Position numbers and translations under genes: made by a program
DNA from: JAVHYG01 sp040390025
GTDB lineage: Bacteria; Pseudomonadota; Gammaproteobacteria; Diplorickettsiales; Diplorickettsiaceae
Direction of reading: 5' to 3'
Length of the DNA stretch: 64,000 nucleotides
NCBI GenBank assembly: GCA_040390025.1
Contig: JAZJZD010000017.1
Location: 1-64,000 of the forward strand
The notes under the pieces: generated by a model
Told to the model about the DNA's origin: nothing
Seen by the model: the letters and a program-made list of their open reading frames with translations, nothing else
The model's database searches: none
Shown here: positions 1 to 7,777 of the stretch, in pieces
Layout of the letters: each line of letters starts with the position of its first letter
Numbering within the stretch: the first letter of the stretch is position 1

Positions 1-250
1 TTTTCTGGAAGCAATGTACTATATAAATAGTATCTCCTAAATTCACTATATAAACGGAGCGGTAGGCATTTTTATCGTACTCCGTCGCTATTTCATAAAC
101 ACCAGATCCACACCCTTTAAATGGTTTTGCCTTGTTATAATGCTCCCCCTTCTGAGCAAGATAAAGCGCATACCCTATTTCCTGAATTACCTCTTCCGGA
201 AACTCCATTAAGTCTTTTTTGCTGCTACTCACCCATTCTAATTCTTTCAT
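1..250 (-). CDS. RelE/HigB-like (Gp49-type) toxin, 3' part cut by window edge
   Basis: The first 83 codons of a reverse-strand gene are open from an ATG at 250 to the window edge. The protein starts MKELEWVSSSKKDLMEFPEE and ends, as far as visible, in DTIYIVHCFQK. The pattern 'K-D-L-x-x-F-P', a mid-protein GSGVYEIA and a hydrophobic strand ending in HCFQKK-like sequence is that of the phage-derived Gp49-like/HigB family of ribosome-dependent mRNA interferases (known for the family). Such toxins are normally followed by an XRE-type antitoxin, which would lie beyond position 1. It sits in the tail of an integrated element, a common place for such modules. Identification is from pattern only. 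Confidence 0.72.
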   Translation of the reverse strand, partial: MKELEWVSSSKKDLMEFPEEVIQEIGYALYLAQKGEHYNKAKPFKGCGSGVYEIATEYDKNAYRSVYIVNLGDTIYIVHCFQK

Positions 251-399
251 AAATAGCCCTTATATGCCAATATTAGCATATTAATAAAATAAATCCAATC
301 TTAATCTGGCGCTAAACTCAAAAAGAAGCGCATTATACCTTGAGTCTGTTATGCTGCTATACTAGTATTATTTTATTTTCATTCTTTTAGGTATAAATT

Positions 400-576
400 G
401 TGGTTAAAAGTAACGAGAACATACAAAAGGATCGAGTAGATCGAAAAGTGATAACTTTATATGTAAGTTATGACATGTGGGAAAAGTTGAAATTAATAGC
501 TGTAAAAGAGCAAAGCAATATGAATCAACTTTGCAAGGAAGGAATAGAGCATATCATAAAAAAATATGAAAAATAA
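400..576 (+). CDS. small ribbon-helix-helix-like protein (58 aa)
   Basis: A GTG-started reading frame of 58 residues. After a charged start, residues about 15-22 (RKVITLYV) look like the beta strand of a ribbon-helix-helix DNA-binding domain, followed by two helices (MWEKLKLIAVKEQSN and MNQLCKEGIEHIIKKY) with the usual turn between them. That fold is used by CopG/Arc/ParD-type repressors and antitoxins. A perfect 12-bp palindrome lies just after its stop and could be its operator or that of the next gene. Start and function are inferred. It is short, but the strand-helix-helix pattern and its place in a mobile element make it credible. Confidence 0.5.
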   Translation: MVKSNENIQKDRVDRKVITLYVSYDMWEKLKLIAVKEQSNMNQLCKEGIEHIIKKYEK

Positions 577-590
577 AAAACTTACAAATA

Positions 591-602
591 ACAGACGTCT
601 GT
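591..602. promoter_or_regulatory. 12-bp perfect palindrome, candidate operator
   Basis: ACAGACGTCTGT is a perfect palindrome between the RHH-like gene and the gene at 694, followed about 10 bp later by a related half-site (AGTCTGTT). Such a site could bind a dimeric repressor. No binding is shown; this is inference from symmetry and position. Confidence 0.3.
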
Positions 603-635
603 CATACCATTAGTCTGTTGAAAGAAAAAAAGCGT

Positions 636-662
636 TCCCCAAGGTCTTGATCACCTTAGGGA
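636..662. other. leader hairpin upstream of the 694 gene
   Basis: TCCCCAAGGT and ACCTTAGGGA form a 10-bp stem with one C/A mismatch and a 7-nt loop. It is not followed by a T-run, so it does not look like a standard terminator in the forward direction. It ends about 20 bp before the ribosome-binding site of the 694 gene. Confidence 0.4.
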
Positions 663-693
663 CATTTAACACAACCAACCCAAGGAGTTGATT

Positions 694-975
694 ATGACCG
701 CGTTTGATAGCATAGATTGTTTCAATGAACCAAGCAAATTATCATTCCAAATTACCGAGTATTTAGAGCAACAAAATCTTGTTTTGGAGTATCTAAAAAA
801 AGCCCGCTCTAAGATTCAAATAGCCTTATCAGAAGATTTTTTAGATTATAATGATGAAATCATCCATTATTATCTATGGTCTTTGAGTGATAGGCTAGAA
901 ATTACAACCAATATGTTTGAAGGGTTAATAGATAGCTTTCGCGCTATTAAAAATAGCACGCTATTAATTTTTTGA
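694..975 (+). CDS. hypothetical protein (93 aa) of the integrated element
   Basis: Not recognised. The start is set at ATG 694 because AAGGAG lies at 682-687, a suitable 6 bp upstream; the upstream TTG at 688 is less likely. The product (MTAFDSIDCFNEPSKLSFQI) is acidic and mainly helical, without signal peptide or membrane segment. A strong hairpin with a T-tract follows the stop, so it looks like a complete single-gene unit with its own leader and terminator. It lies left of the tRNA-Lys scar, so it belongs to the inserted element. Confidence 0.6.
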   Translation: MTAFDSIDCFNEPSKLSFQITEYLEQQNLVLEYLKKARSKIQIALSEDFLDYNDEIIHYYLWSLSDRLEITTNMFEGLIDSFRAIKNSTLLIF

Positions 976-989
976 AGTTAATAAATAGG

Positions 990-1018
990 ACGGAGAGATT
1001 ATATACAATCTCTCCGTT
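990..1018 (+). terminator. intrinsic terminator of the 694 gene
   Basis: ACGGAGAGATT pairs with AATCTCTCCGT around a 6-nt loop, followed by TTTC. It starts 15 bp after the stop of the 694 gene. Confidence 0.6.
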
Positions 1019-1050
1019 TCTGAATATAACTGATAGTGAGTCGCTGTTAA

Positions 1051-1069
1051 GGGGCAATAGTGGGGCAAT
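1051..1069. repeat. two direct GGGGCAAT repeats, possible recombinase arm sites
   Basis: GGGGCAAT occurs at 1051-1058 and 1062-1069, an 11-bp period, about 120 bp inside the tRNA-Lys scar. Short direct repeats at this distance from an attachment core are typical of arm-type sites for tyrosine integrases. The assignment is inference from position and period. Confidence 0.3.
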
Positions 1070-1183
1070 TGAAAATAAAAAACCACCGTAAGTAACAATA
1101 AATAGAAGCAATGGGAACAAGTTAACTATTTGATTTAATTGAATTTATTTATTGTACGTTGTCGGTACTTATAGCTTGAAAGA

Positions 1184-1230
1184 GACTTTTAATCTATTGG
1201 TCGATGGTTCGATTCCATCACGGCCCACCA
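1184..1230 (+). other. attachment scar: 3' fragment of tRNA-Lys(UUU)
   Basis: From about 1184 the sequence reads as the second half of a tRNA: anticodon loop CTTTTAA (UUU anticodon), 3' anticodon stem, variable loop, T-arm GATGG-TTCGATT-CCATC and an acceptor strand CGGGCC-like end with encoded CCA (CACGGCCCACCA ends at 1230). The 5' half is absent: the upstream bases do not form the acceptor or D arm and only imperfectly pair with the anticodon stem. Tyrosine integrases cross over at the tRNA anticodon or 3' end and leave exactly such a duplicated 3' piece at the far end of the island. The intact tRNA-Lys should be at the other end, left of this window. Confidence 0.72.
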
Positions 1231-1237
1231 ATAAAAT

Positions 1238-1266
1238 CACAGACTTTGCCAATTGGAGAGTCTGTG
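1238..1266. other. hairpin just outside the tRNA-Lys scar
   Basis: CACAGACT and AGTCTGTG form a perfect 8-bp stem with a 13-nt loop, 7 bp after the tRNA CCA end. There is no clean T-run after it, so it may be a weak tRNA terminator retained from the original locus. Confidence 0.35.
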
Positions 1267-1609
1267 CTATTACGGTGAAACTCTTCGTTACCCCATTGTG
1301 TTTGCTAAAGCGCCACACCCATATAATCTCACGCCATTAGCATTAAATATTTATTATGAAGTAACATTTGGATAAAAGGCATGATACGTTATCTGTCGTT
1401 GTTATTTCCCTCTATTTTTTCCTACGTTTATTTTTTATTTTCCTATTAAAAAGAAATGTTATTTTATTAAAACTTATGTGTATTAATTTGCAGTTAATAA
1501 TAAATTAAGTTTTTTACGTTAGTCTACGCACTAATCGATTTATTCGATTAGTTTATTATATTTTATAAATAAATTTGATAAAAATAATTTTTAAAGGCTT
1601 TATTGACTT
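1267..1609. other. AT-rich non-coding region
   Basis: About 340 bp with no convincing gene. It is very AT-rich and contains the PmrA-like repeat at 1493-1509 upstream of the small gene at 1610. Nothing else is seen. Confidence 0.6.
1493..1509 (+). promoter_or_regulatory. weak PmrA-like box upstream of the 1610 gene
   Basis: GTTAAT-AATAA-ATTAAG: two TTAA half-sites with the 11-bp period seen at the better boxes in this window, but both half-sites lack the leading pyrimidine. A TAGTCT hexamer follows exactly 10 bp later (1520-1525), the same layout as at the strong boxes. The region is AT-rich, so chance is a real alternative. Confidence 0.35.
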
Positions 1610-1837
1610 ATGAATAATGATACAAATAATAATACTAAAAAAAATGTTGGATCTGTTGAAGCTGCTAGTAATAGAACGAACGTTAGTGCTTTAAAAGCTA
1701 AGTTTGAAAACTTGCCAGTAAATGCAAATACGACATCAACGCTTTTCAAACCTACACGAGGAATGACTGAGGGTTTAGCTACTTTAATAGAAAATAATTC
1801 AGAACTCGGAAATACGTTACCAGGTTTTTCCAAATAA
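1610..1837 (+). CDS. small Asn-rich hypothetical protein (75 aa), possible effector
   Basis: Not recognised. The N-terminal 20 residues are rich in Asn, Thr and Lys; residues about 24-33 read NVSALKAKFEN, an amphipathic stretch that superficially resembles short helices in eukaryotic adaptor proteins. There is no signal peptide or membrane segment. The reading frame is supported by a bidirectional hairpin terminator 16 bp after the stop and by a PmrA-like repeat with a spaced TAnnnT hexamer about 100 bp upstream. No strong ribosome-binding site is visible. It is the first gene outside the tRNA-Lys scar. Function unknown; effector status is inference. Confidence 0.45.
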   Translation: MNNDTNNNTKKNVGSVEAASNRTNVSALKAKFENLPVNANTTSTLFKPTRGMTEGLATLIENNSELGNTLPGFSK

Positions 1838-1852
1838 TTGGTCCTTTATTAA

Positions 1853-1880
1853 AAAAGGAAGTAGTAAACTACTTCCTTTT
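1853..1880. terminator. bidirectional terminator between the 1610 gene and ctpA
   Basis: AAAAGGAAGTAG / CTACTTCCTTTT, a perfect 12-bp stem with a 4-nt TAAA loop, with A-run on one side and T-run on the other. It lies between two convergent genes and can serve both. Confidence 0.8.
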
Positions 1881-1906
1881 GCGCCTTATAATATAATTTT
1901 GTTTTT

Positions 1907-3250
1907 TTAAATTTTCATGGGTGTTTCTTGTAAAACAACCATGCCTTTTAACAAGTTAAATGCTTCAAAAAGTTGGTAATCATTTTTTACCAGATCGTTC
2001 ATTCCAATAGTGGTTGGCATTTCAAAGATAGTTTTTGGTGTAGTATTACCATTTTTTAAATGGCCTTTAAGTTCAGATTCGTGAAGATAAATTGGATCGA
2101 TAGGGTCTTCATCTAGGGTATTGACTTTTAATTCATCCAGCGTGATATCGGGTGAAATTCCTGCCGCTTGAATCGACCGACCAGCCGGTGTGTAATAGAG
2201 CGCTGTCGTTAATTTAATGGCGCTTGCGTCATCGATTGGAATAACTGTTTGTACAGAGCCTTTGCCAAAACTTTTTGTTCCAAGAATAACTGCGCGCTTG
2301 TTATCTTGAAGTGCGCCGGCAACAATTTCTGCACCGGATGCACTTCCTTGATTGATTAAAACAATCAGGGCATCGCGATAAATTTGATTATTTGGTTTGG
2401 CTGCGATCTTCATATTGGATTCTGGTGTTTGTCCCTGTGTATAAACGATTAATTGATTGTATTGCATTTTTTTTGGATCTAGAAAGCTATTCGCGACATC
2501 GGTTGCAGCAGTTAATAGACCTCCCGGATTATTTCTGAGATCGAGTATTAAGCCTTTAATCGGTGTTTTTTGTTTATGTTGGAGTTGACTCATTAATTTG
2601 TTGAGATCTTTATGCGTGCCTTCTTGAAAGCTACTGATACGAATATAGGCTATATTAGGTTCTAATAGGCGTCCTTTTACACTGCGAACATGGATAATTT
2701 CGCGTTTGAGATCAGCGGTAAAAGGCTTGTGCAATCCTTTACGGAGCAAGGTAAGATGAATTAGCGTTCCTTTTTCGCCACGCATTTTTTTGACAGCTTC
2801 ACGTAAGGTTAAACCTTGAATAGGTATATTATTGATGCGTAAAATCCAATCTCCGGATTTTATTCCTGCCTTTTGTGCTGGACCGTCGTCGATAGGTGTG
2901 ACGACGTGAAGTAAACCTTCCTCCATCGCTACTTCTAGGCCGAGTCCACTAAACTGACCTGTGGTAGCGGTTTGCAGATCTTTTAAATCGTCGGCATCTA
3001 AAAAACCGGAATGTGGATCTAGCCCATTTGCCATACCCTGCATCGCATTTTGTAGTAGCTGATGTTCAGAGGTGGGTTGTACATATTCTGCTTTAATAAT
3101 TTGTAATTCTCGGTTGAAACGGAGTACATCTTTGGAAAGGCTATCTTCTGGTTTATTTGGCGTTGTTTTTGCGGGTGCACTCGAAAATGGTGTACTAAAC
3201 CCTAACAAAGTACAACTAAGTAGAAATATAGGAATAATTTTTAATCGCAT
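1907..3250 (-). CDS. ctpA: carboxy-terminal processing protease CtpA (S41 family)
   Basis: Periplasmic serine protease that trims the C-terminus of envelope proteins. The 447-residue product starts with a hydrophobic signal peptide (MRLKIIPIFLLSCTLLGFST), then a PDZ domain at about 85-170 (GLGLEVAMEEGLLHVV, GIKSGDWILRIN), then the S41 catalytic core. The catalytic dyad is visible as Ser305 in GSASGAE and Lys330 in FGKGSVQ, 25 residues apart as in Prc and CtpB, with Gln334 four residues later. Length fits the family. In many gammaproteobacteria ctpA follows gpmI and envC; here gpmI is close upstream on the same strand but envC is missing and an unrelated membrane protein gene is between them. 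Confidence 0.95.
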   Translation of the reverse strand: MRLKIIPIFLLSCTLLGFSTPFSSAPAKTTPNKPEDSLSKDVLRFNRELQIIKAEYVQPTSEHQLLQNAMQGMANGLDPHSGFLDADDLKDLQTATTGQFSGLGLEVAMEEGLLHVVTPIDDGPAQKAGIKSGDWILRINNIPIQGLTLREAVKKMRGEKGTLIHLTLLRKGLHKPFTADLKREIIHVRSVKGRLLEPNIAYIRISSFQEGTHKDLNKLMSQLQHKQKTPIKGLILDLRNNPGGLLTAATDVANSFLDPKKMQYNQLIVYTQGQTPESNMKIAAKPNNQIYRDALIVLINQGSASGAEIVAGALQDNKRAVILGTKSFGKGSVQTVIPIDDASAIKLTTALYYTPAGRSIQAAGISPDITLDELKVNTLDEDPIDPIYLHESELKGHLKNGNTTPKTIFEMPTTIGMNDLVKNDYQLFEAFNLLKGMVVLQETPMKI

Positions 3251-3617
3251 GGGCAGTATATTTCCTTAACTACAGGTTTCTTGAAGTATGAAGCAATGAT
3301 AAGCTCTATTTTCGCGGCACCTTGTACTGTGAATATATTTTGAGTGCTTTTTTAGCGTATTTTTTGAAGTGTCTGTTTATAGTGTAATTTACTTTAGTAA
3401 ATTTGCGAGCGCATAGGATAAATTAGGCAGTTTATTGTACAAACTACCTATAGTTTTATGTTGAACCTATGGTTATGGTGAAAAAGAAAGTGTACTAATC
3501 TCGGGAATAATTAATAATATAATATGGATAAATTTCAATATATTATATATATATTTTTTTTATAAAAACCTGGGAAATATACTACTGCAAAATATTTAAT
3601 TTTTCTTAGTTTTTTAT
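3251..3617. other. non-coding region upstream of ctpA
   Basis: About 370 bp without a gene on either strand. It is AT-rich towards 3540-3610. No remnant of envC could be recognised by eye. It should hold the ctpA promoter. Confidence 0.55.
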
Positions 3618-4358
3618 TTACTTAATATAATATTTATTATCTTTTAGATAATTTATAGTTGAAATATTATTATTGTCATATGGATTTGATTTGGAAAAAA
3701 ATGTTGGAGAGTGAGGCGTTTGTGATAATTCGGAAGGAGCAGTTGGAAAATATAAATTTTCATAGGGTGGCGTAAATTTTGGATTAATACTCTCTCTGTA
3801 GCTTAGCTTGCTTTCCAGTAAGCTAATATCTCGGTCTAGCTCGGTAGTTACTTTTTTTAATGTGCGTATTAAGGCCGATATTTTGTCTTCTAAATAAGAT
3901 AAAGTAGGCGATTTACTTAAACTTGAGAGGTTGCTTTGAAGAATAATGAGAGAGGTTGCTAAGGCAAAGACTAATAGCAGACTTGCAAGAGGAGTTAGCA
4001 AACTTGTTAAGAGAACACTCGTAATAAGAGCGATGATCACTAATGTCGAAACGCAGGAAATAGCTACAAAAAAACGAGGTAAGGAATCAAGTTGCTCGTA
4101 TGTATTACTTATTTTTGAGTAAGTAATAAGCGGATAAATTTTTTTTAAAAATTTAGCTTCGATGTTATTAAGTCGTTTTATTTCTTTTTTTGGAAGATTA
4201 TAAAGGCCATTAAGATAGGAGCGAATAATAGCAATTCTTTCTATATGTTCAATACATTGATTGAGAAAAGCAGTTTCTTGTTTAGAATAGGGTTGTAATT
4301 TTAAAGAAAGAAGGTTTTTTATAAGTGATTGGTAGTGAGTGGATATCCGAAAGTCCAT
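3618..4358 (-). CDS. hypothetical membrane protein (246 aa), effector-like
   Basis: Not recognised. The N-terminal half is helical and charged (HYQSLIKNLLSLKLQPYSKQ). A long hydrophobic stretch at about residues 92-142 (FFVAISCVSTLVIIALITS then TPLASLLLVFALATSLIIL) forms a helical hairpin of two membrane segments. A coiled-coil-like region follows (LEDKISALIRTLKKVTTELD) and then a Pro/Ser-rich tail with PPYENLYFPTAPSELSQ. A two-helix hairpin with soluble ends and a disordered tail is frequent among effectors of Legionellales that insert in host membranes. It separates ctpA from gpmI where other genomes have envC. Function unknown. Confidence 0.7.
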   Translation of the reverse strand: MDFRISTHYQSLIKNLLSLKLQPYSKQETAFLNQCIEHIERIAIIRSYLNGLYNLPKKEIKRLNNIEAKFLKKIYPLITYSKISNTYEQLDSLPRFFVAISCVSTLVIIALITSVLLTSLLTPLASLLLVFALATSLIILQSNLSSLSKSPTLSYLEDKISALIRTLKKVTTELDRDISLLESKLSYRESINPKFTPPYENLYFPTAPSELSQTPHSPTFFSKSNPYDNNNISTINYLKDNKYYIK

Positions 4359-4495
4359 ATATTATTTTTCCATAAAGTTAACTCAGCATTCTAAAAGCGA
4401 ATGCCTATTTTCGTCAATAGACTGGAATTTATAGTTTCCCGGAAAAAAGTTGGGAAATTAGAATTTTCAACTTTGTTACTAAGTAGTTAAAACGC

Positions 4496-4643
4496 TAGGG
4501 TGTATTGTCATTAAGCGAGGATGCGTCAGAAAGCGTGGTTTTTCGAGTATCGTAACGGAGCATACTTGCGCGTATGTGAGTAATGAAACGCAGAAAATAC
4601 CGCGGTTTCTGGCTATCATCGTGCCAAATGACAACACACCCTA
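4496..4643. mobile_element. MITE-like repeat, copy 1 (148 bp)
   Basis: Begins TAGGGTGTATTGTCATT and ends with the near-perfect reverse complement (AATGACAACACACCCTA), so it has about 17-bp terminal inverted repeats. Its interior matches copy 2 (14492-14630), including an uninterrupted identical stretch of about 34 bp (around 4527-4560), and the two inner arms are themselves imperfect inverted repeats, so the whole unit can fold. It has no coding capacity. Its right end provides the TAG stop of gpmI (complement of CTA at 4641-4643). Confidence 0.82.
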
Positions 4644-6200
4644 ATCGAAAGACAGCAAGTTTTGGCCCGTCATTTCTTTGGGTTTGGGTAGGTCTAATAG
4701 AGCTAAGAGTGTGGGGGCTATATCAGCTAATGTACCACTTTCATTTTTTTGAGTTATTTTTGCAGGACGACCGATATAGATAAATGGAACAGGTTCTGTT
4801 GTATGCGCTGTGTGTGCTTGCTGTGTTTTTTCATCATACATACATTCAGCATTACCGTGATCGGCAGTAATAATTGCTTCGCCGCCTTGTTTTTTCAGTG
4901 CAGTAATAAGTTTGTTAATACATTGATCAATACAAGTAATGGCTTTTTCTGTGGCAGCCAGATTTCCAGTGTGACCTAACATATCGGGATTAGCAAAATT
5001 ACAGATAATGACATCGTATTTTTTTCTCGCAATGACGTCAATAAGTTGCTCGGTAATTTGTATGGCACTCATATTTGGGGTTAGATCATAAGTTGCTACT
5101 TTTTTGGAAGGAATTAAGAGACGTGTTTCATTGCGATTAGATTCTTCAACGCCACCATTAAAGAAAAAGGTAACATGCGCATATTTTTCGGTTTCTGCAA
5201 TACGAAGTTGTGTTAAACCTTGTTGGGAGAGGTATTCACCTAAGCCATTTTCTAGGGATTGTTGCGGGAAAGCAATACGGCTTGGAATATCTGCGGCGTA
5301 TTGGGTTAGTGAAACAAAATCATCTAAAAGAGGATGTGCTATTCGTTTAAAGTCTGAAAACCCAATGTTTAAAAAAGCACGGCTTAATTGACGTGCACGA
5401 TCGGCACGGAAATTCATGAAAATAATAGAATCATTTTCTTGAATTTTTACCGCAGGTTCATCCGATTTATGGATACAGGTGGGCTTTACAAATTCATCAG
5501 TTTCACCGCGGTCATAGGCTTGTTGTAATCCTTCTAAGGCAGTCTTAGCGTTATATTCTGCTTTACCGCTTGTTAAACAATCATAGGCGACTTTTGTGCG
5601 TTCCCAACGTTTATCTCTATCCATTGCATAATACCGGCCCATGATTGACACTATTTTTCCTACGCCAAGTTCTTTACATTTAGCCTCGAGTGCAATAATC
5701 GAGGTTTGTGCGCTTTTAGGTGCTGTATCACGACCATCAAGAAAGGCATGGATATAACAATTTTTTACTCCAACTTGCGATACTAATTGTAATAATGCAT
5801 AAATATGTTTTTCATGGCTATGTATTCCGCCGGGTGATAGTAAGCCAAGAATATGGATACTTTTTCCAGTTTTTTTTACTTTTTTTAAAGCGGATAACAA
5901 TATTTCATTTTTAAAAAAAATACCTTCTTCAATTGCTTTATTAATACGTGTTAGGTCCTGATAAAGGACACGACCTGCTCCCATGGTTAGGTGTCCGACT
6001 TCGGAGTTTCCCATTTGGCCTTCGGGTAATCCTACGGCTAAGCCCGATGCTTTTAATAAAGTATATGGATAAGTTTGAACTAGATGATCCCAATAGGGCG
6101 TTTTTGCAAGTGCAATGGCATTATGGCTAGTTTCTTCGCGATAACCCCATCCATCTAGGATTAATAATAAAACGGGCTTGGGTCGTTGAGATTTTAGCAT
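4641..6200 (-). CDS. gpmI: 2,3-bisphosphoglycerate-independent phosphoglycerate mutase
   Basis: Interconverts 3- and 2-phosphoglycerate in glycolysis/gluconeogenesis using two manganese ions. The start is set at ATG 6200 rather than the upstream TTG at 6212, giving 519 residues against about 510-515 typically. The alkaline-phosphatase-fold metal site LLILDGWG is at residues 11-19 and the phosphoserine is Ser66 in MGNSEVGH. Further motifs are DGRDTAP, MGRYYAMDRDKRW, NFRADRARQ, NFANPDMLGHTG and ITADHGNAE. The stop codon lies in the terminal repeat of the MITE-like element at 4496-4643, so the last residues may have been altered by the insertion. No second mutase (GpmA) is in the window. Confidence 0.96.
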   Translation of the reverse strand: MLKSQRPKPVLLLILDGWGYREETSHNAIALAKTPYWDHLVQTYPYTLLKASGLAVGLPEGQMGNSEVGHLTMGAGRVLYQDLTRINKAIEEGIFFKNEILLSALKKVKKTGKSIHILGLLSPGGIHSHEKHIYALLQLVSQVGVKNCYIHAFLDGRDTAPKSAQTSIIALEAKCKELGVGKIVSIMGRYYAMDRDKRWERTKVAYDCLTSGKAEYNAKTALEGLQQAYDRGETDEFVKPTCIHKSDEPAVKIQENDSIIFMNFRADRARQLSRAFLNIGFSDFKRIAHPLLDDFVSLTQYAADIPSRIAFPQQSLENGLGEYLSQQGLTQLRIAETEKYAHVTFFFNGGVEESNRNETRLLIPSKKVATYDLTPNMSAIQITEQLIDVIARKKYDVIICNFANPDMLGHTGNLAATEKAITCIDQCINKLITALKKQGGEAIITADHGNAECMYDEKTQQAHTAHTTEPVPFIYIGRPAKITQKNESGTLADIAPTLLALLDLPKPKEMTGQNLLSFD

Positions 6201-6238
6201 AATTTTATCCAAATAAGTTTTTAATCATGGCATTGTAC

Positions 6239-7600
6239 TTAAAAAAGATATTCATTTACCTTGCGGTGGTAACGCCAAATCAACAAAGGAATTCCTATTA
6301 TTTCACCGAATAAAGTTGCCCACCAAATTCCTTGTCCGGCAAAACCCAGCGAAGTAGAAAAATAGGCGAGCGGTAAAGCGGTGATCCAAAAAATTAAAAT
6401 GGAATTTAGGAGCGAAAATTTTGTATCTTTAAGGCCACGAAGTGATCCAAAATAAGTAAAACGTATCGCTTCGACAATTTGTACTAGCGCAGCTATCGCT
6501 AAAAAATCTTTGGCTAAATGAATAATAGTCGCATTTTCTCTATTATGTATATTAAAATCAACACCGATTAAAGTATTAGGATATCCCCAATATAATATGG
6601 CTACCAAAATCGTATAAATAAAGCTATAGAAAAGACCTACATAAGTTGCATAATGAACAGCTTTTTTGTCATTTCTACCCACACTATGACCTACTCGAAT
6701 AGTAATTCCTTGTGCTAAAGCAAATGTTACAATAGAAAATATCCAGAAAAATTGCAAGGTAACTTGATTAGCGCTAAGTGTATCCTGATTAATGAGTCCC
6801 ATAAGGATAGTCATTGCCAGAAAAAAACCAATTTCGACGGAGTACATTAAACCCAGTGGAAGACCTACTTGAAAAATTTCTTTTAAAGCGGCAGTTATTT
6901 TTTGTATAGACGGAAACTTTAGATAAATACGTAGATCTTTTTTTAATAAAAAATACACGATAAATAGACCGGCAATAATCCAAAAAGCAAATGCTGTTCC
7001 CCAACCAATTCCAGCGATACCAAGTTTAGGAAATAAAAATAGGCCAAATACTAGGGCATAGTTGAAAAAAATACAGAGAGGAACAAATAACAAACTAAAA
7101 CACATATTAATTTTTGTTCGTCCTAAACCAGCTACAAATTGCATAGCTACCGTATAAATAAAGTCTGGGATTACAGCCCAGGTAAGGCCATGTAGATAAG
7201 GTTTACCTAATAATACGGTTTTGGGATTTTGACCAAAAAAAAGGAAAATAGGTGAAAGGTTCCATAATAGAATCATCGATGGAAGCATCAACACCGCAGC
7301 CAATATCAATCCAGCGCAGAGCACATTTTGTATTTCAGTGAGATTTTTTCTTCCATAGTGGCGAGCTACAAGCGTAGTAATGGCAGAGAGCGTACCCCAG
7401 ACAATAACCATGATGGTCGTAAATACCCAGTTAACCAGCGCACCTGCGGCGAGACTGTCTGTACCTAAATGTGCAAGAAATACATTAGAAAAAAAACCGA
7501 TAGAGGTTTCAACTAATCCGCTCATAATAAGCGGTATAGACAAAGCTAATAATATTCTGCTTTCTGAAAAGAAACTTTTTTGCATTAATTGACTTAACAT
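6239..7600 (-). CDS. MATE-family multidrug/cation exporter
   Basis: A 453-residue inner-membrane protein with about 12 hydrophobic segments spread evenly over two halves, the length and layout of the MATE family of Na+- or H+-driven drug exporters. The N-terminal helix contains SIPLIMSGLVETSIGFFSNV, followed by FLAHLGTDSLAAGAL, which matches the family pattern of a first helix with a conserved loop (D/E-x-x-x-G/A). The second half repeats it (QVGLPLGLMYSVEIGFFLAM). A charge-rich short C-terminus follows the last helix. It is 38 bp upstream of gpmI on the same strand and may be co-transcribed. The substrate cannot be told from sequence. Confidence 0.9.
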   Translation of the reverse strand: MLSQLMQKSFFSESRILLALSIPLIMSGLVETSIGFFSNVFLAHLGTDSLAAGALVNWVFTTIMVIVWGTLSAITTLVARHYGRKNLTEIQNVLCAGLILAAVLMLPSMILLWNLSPIFLFFGQNPKTVLLGKPYLHGLTWAVIPDFIYTVAMQFVAGLGRTKINMCFSLLFVPLCIFFNYALVFGLFLFPKLGIAGIGWGTAFAFWIIAGLFIVYFLLKKDLRIYLKFPSIQKITAALKEIFQVGLPLGLMYSVEIGFFLAMTILMGLINQDTLSANQVTLQFFWIFSIVTFALAQGITIRVGHSVGRNDKKAVHYATYVGLFYSFIYTILVAILYWGYPNTLIGVDFNIHNRENATIIHLAKDFLAIAALVQIVEAIRFTYFGSLRGLKDTKFSLLNSILIFWITALPLAYFSTSLGFAGQGIWWATLFGEIIGIPLLIWRYHRKVNEYLF

Positions 7601-7663
7601 AAATTTTCAATAAATATTTATATATCTATCTATTTTACTAATGGACAGATCTTAGCTTTAAGG

Positions 7664-7757
7664 ATATACCGCTCGTACTTGAAGATGCGAATCTTTCGAA
7701 TTCGATGAAGCACTTGGAAATGCAACATCGCGTTTCCAAGTGCAATGGGTATAAAGT
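7664..7757. repeat. short palindromic intergenic repeat, family 2, copy A
   Basis: The 28 bp at 7664-7691 (starting ATATACCGCTCGTACTTG) recur exactly at 54223-54250. Within it, GCACTTGGAAA at 7710-7720 and TTTCCAAGTGC at 7733-7743 form a perfect 11-bp stem, and the outer ends (TATACCGCTCGTACTT versus the complement of AAGTGCAATGGGTATA) are an imperfect inverted repeat. So it is a foldable unit of about 95 bp between lgt and the MATE gene. Confidence 0.7.
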
Positions 7758-7777
7758 ATAGGTTTAAAAAGTACGCA

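Noticed and set aside
1152..1340. Open frame of 62 codons spanning the tRNA-Lys fragment
   Set aside because: It runs straight through tRNA and hairpin sequence and has no ribosome-binding site; the tRNA reading explains the region.
1610..1837. NVSALKAKFEN as an actin-binding WH2 motif
   Set aside because: The spacing and the LKKT-type part of WH2 are missing; the likeness is too loose to claim.
3251..3617. Possible envC remnant
   Set aside because: No reading frame or LytM-type motif could be found on either strand by eye.
4583..4783. Forward open frame starting in MITE-like copy 1
   Set aside because: It runs antisense through the end of gpmI and its start lies in the repeat; not conserved in copy 2.
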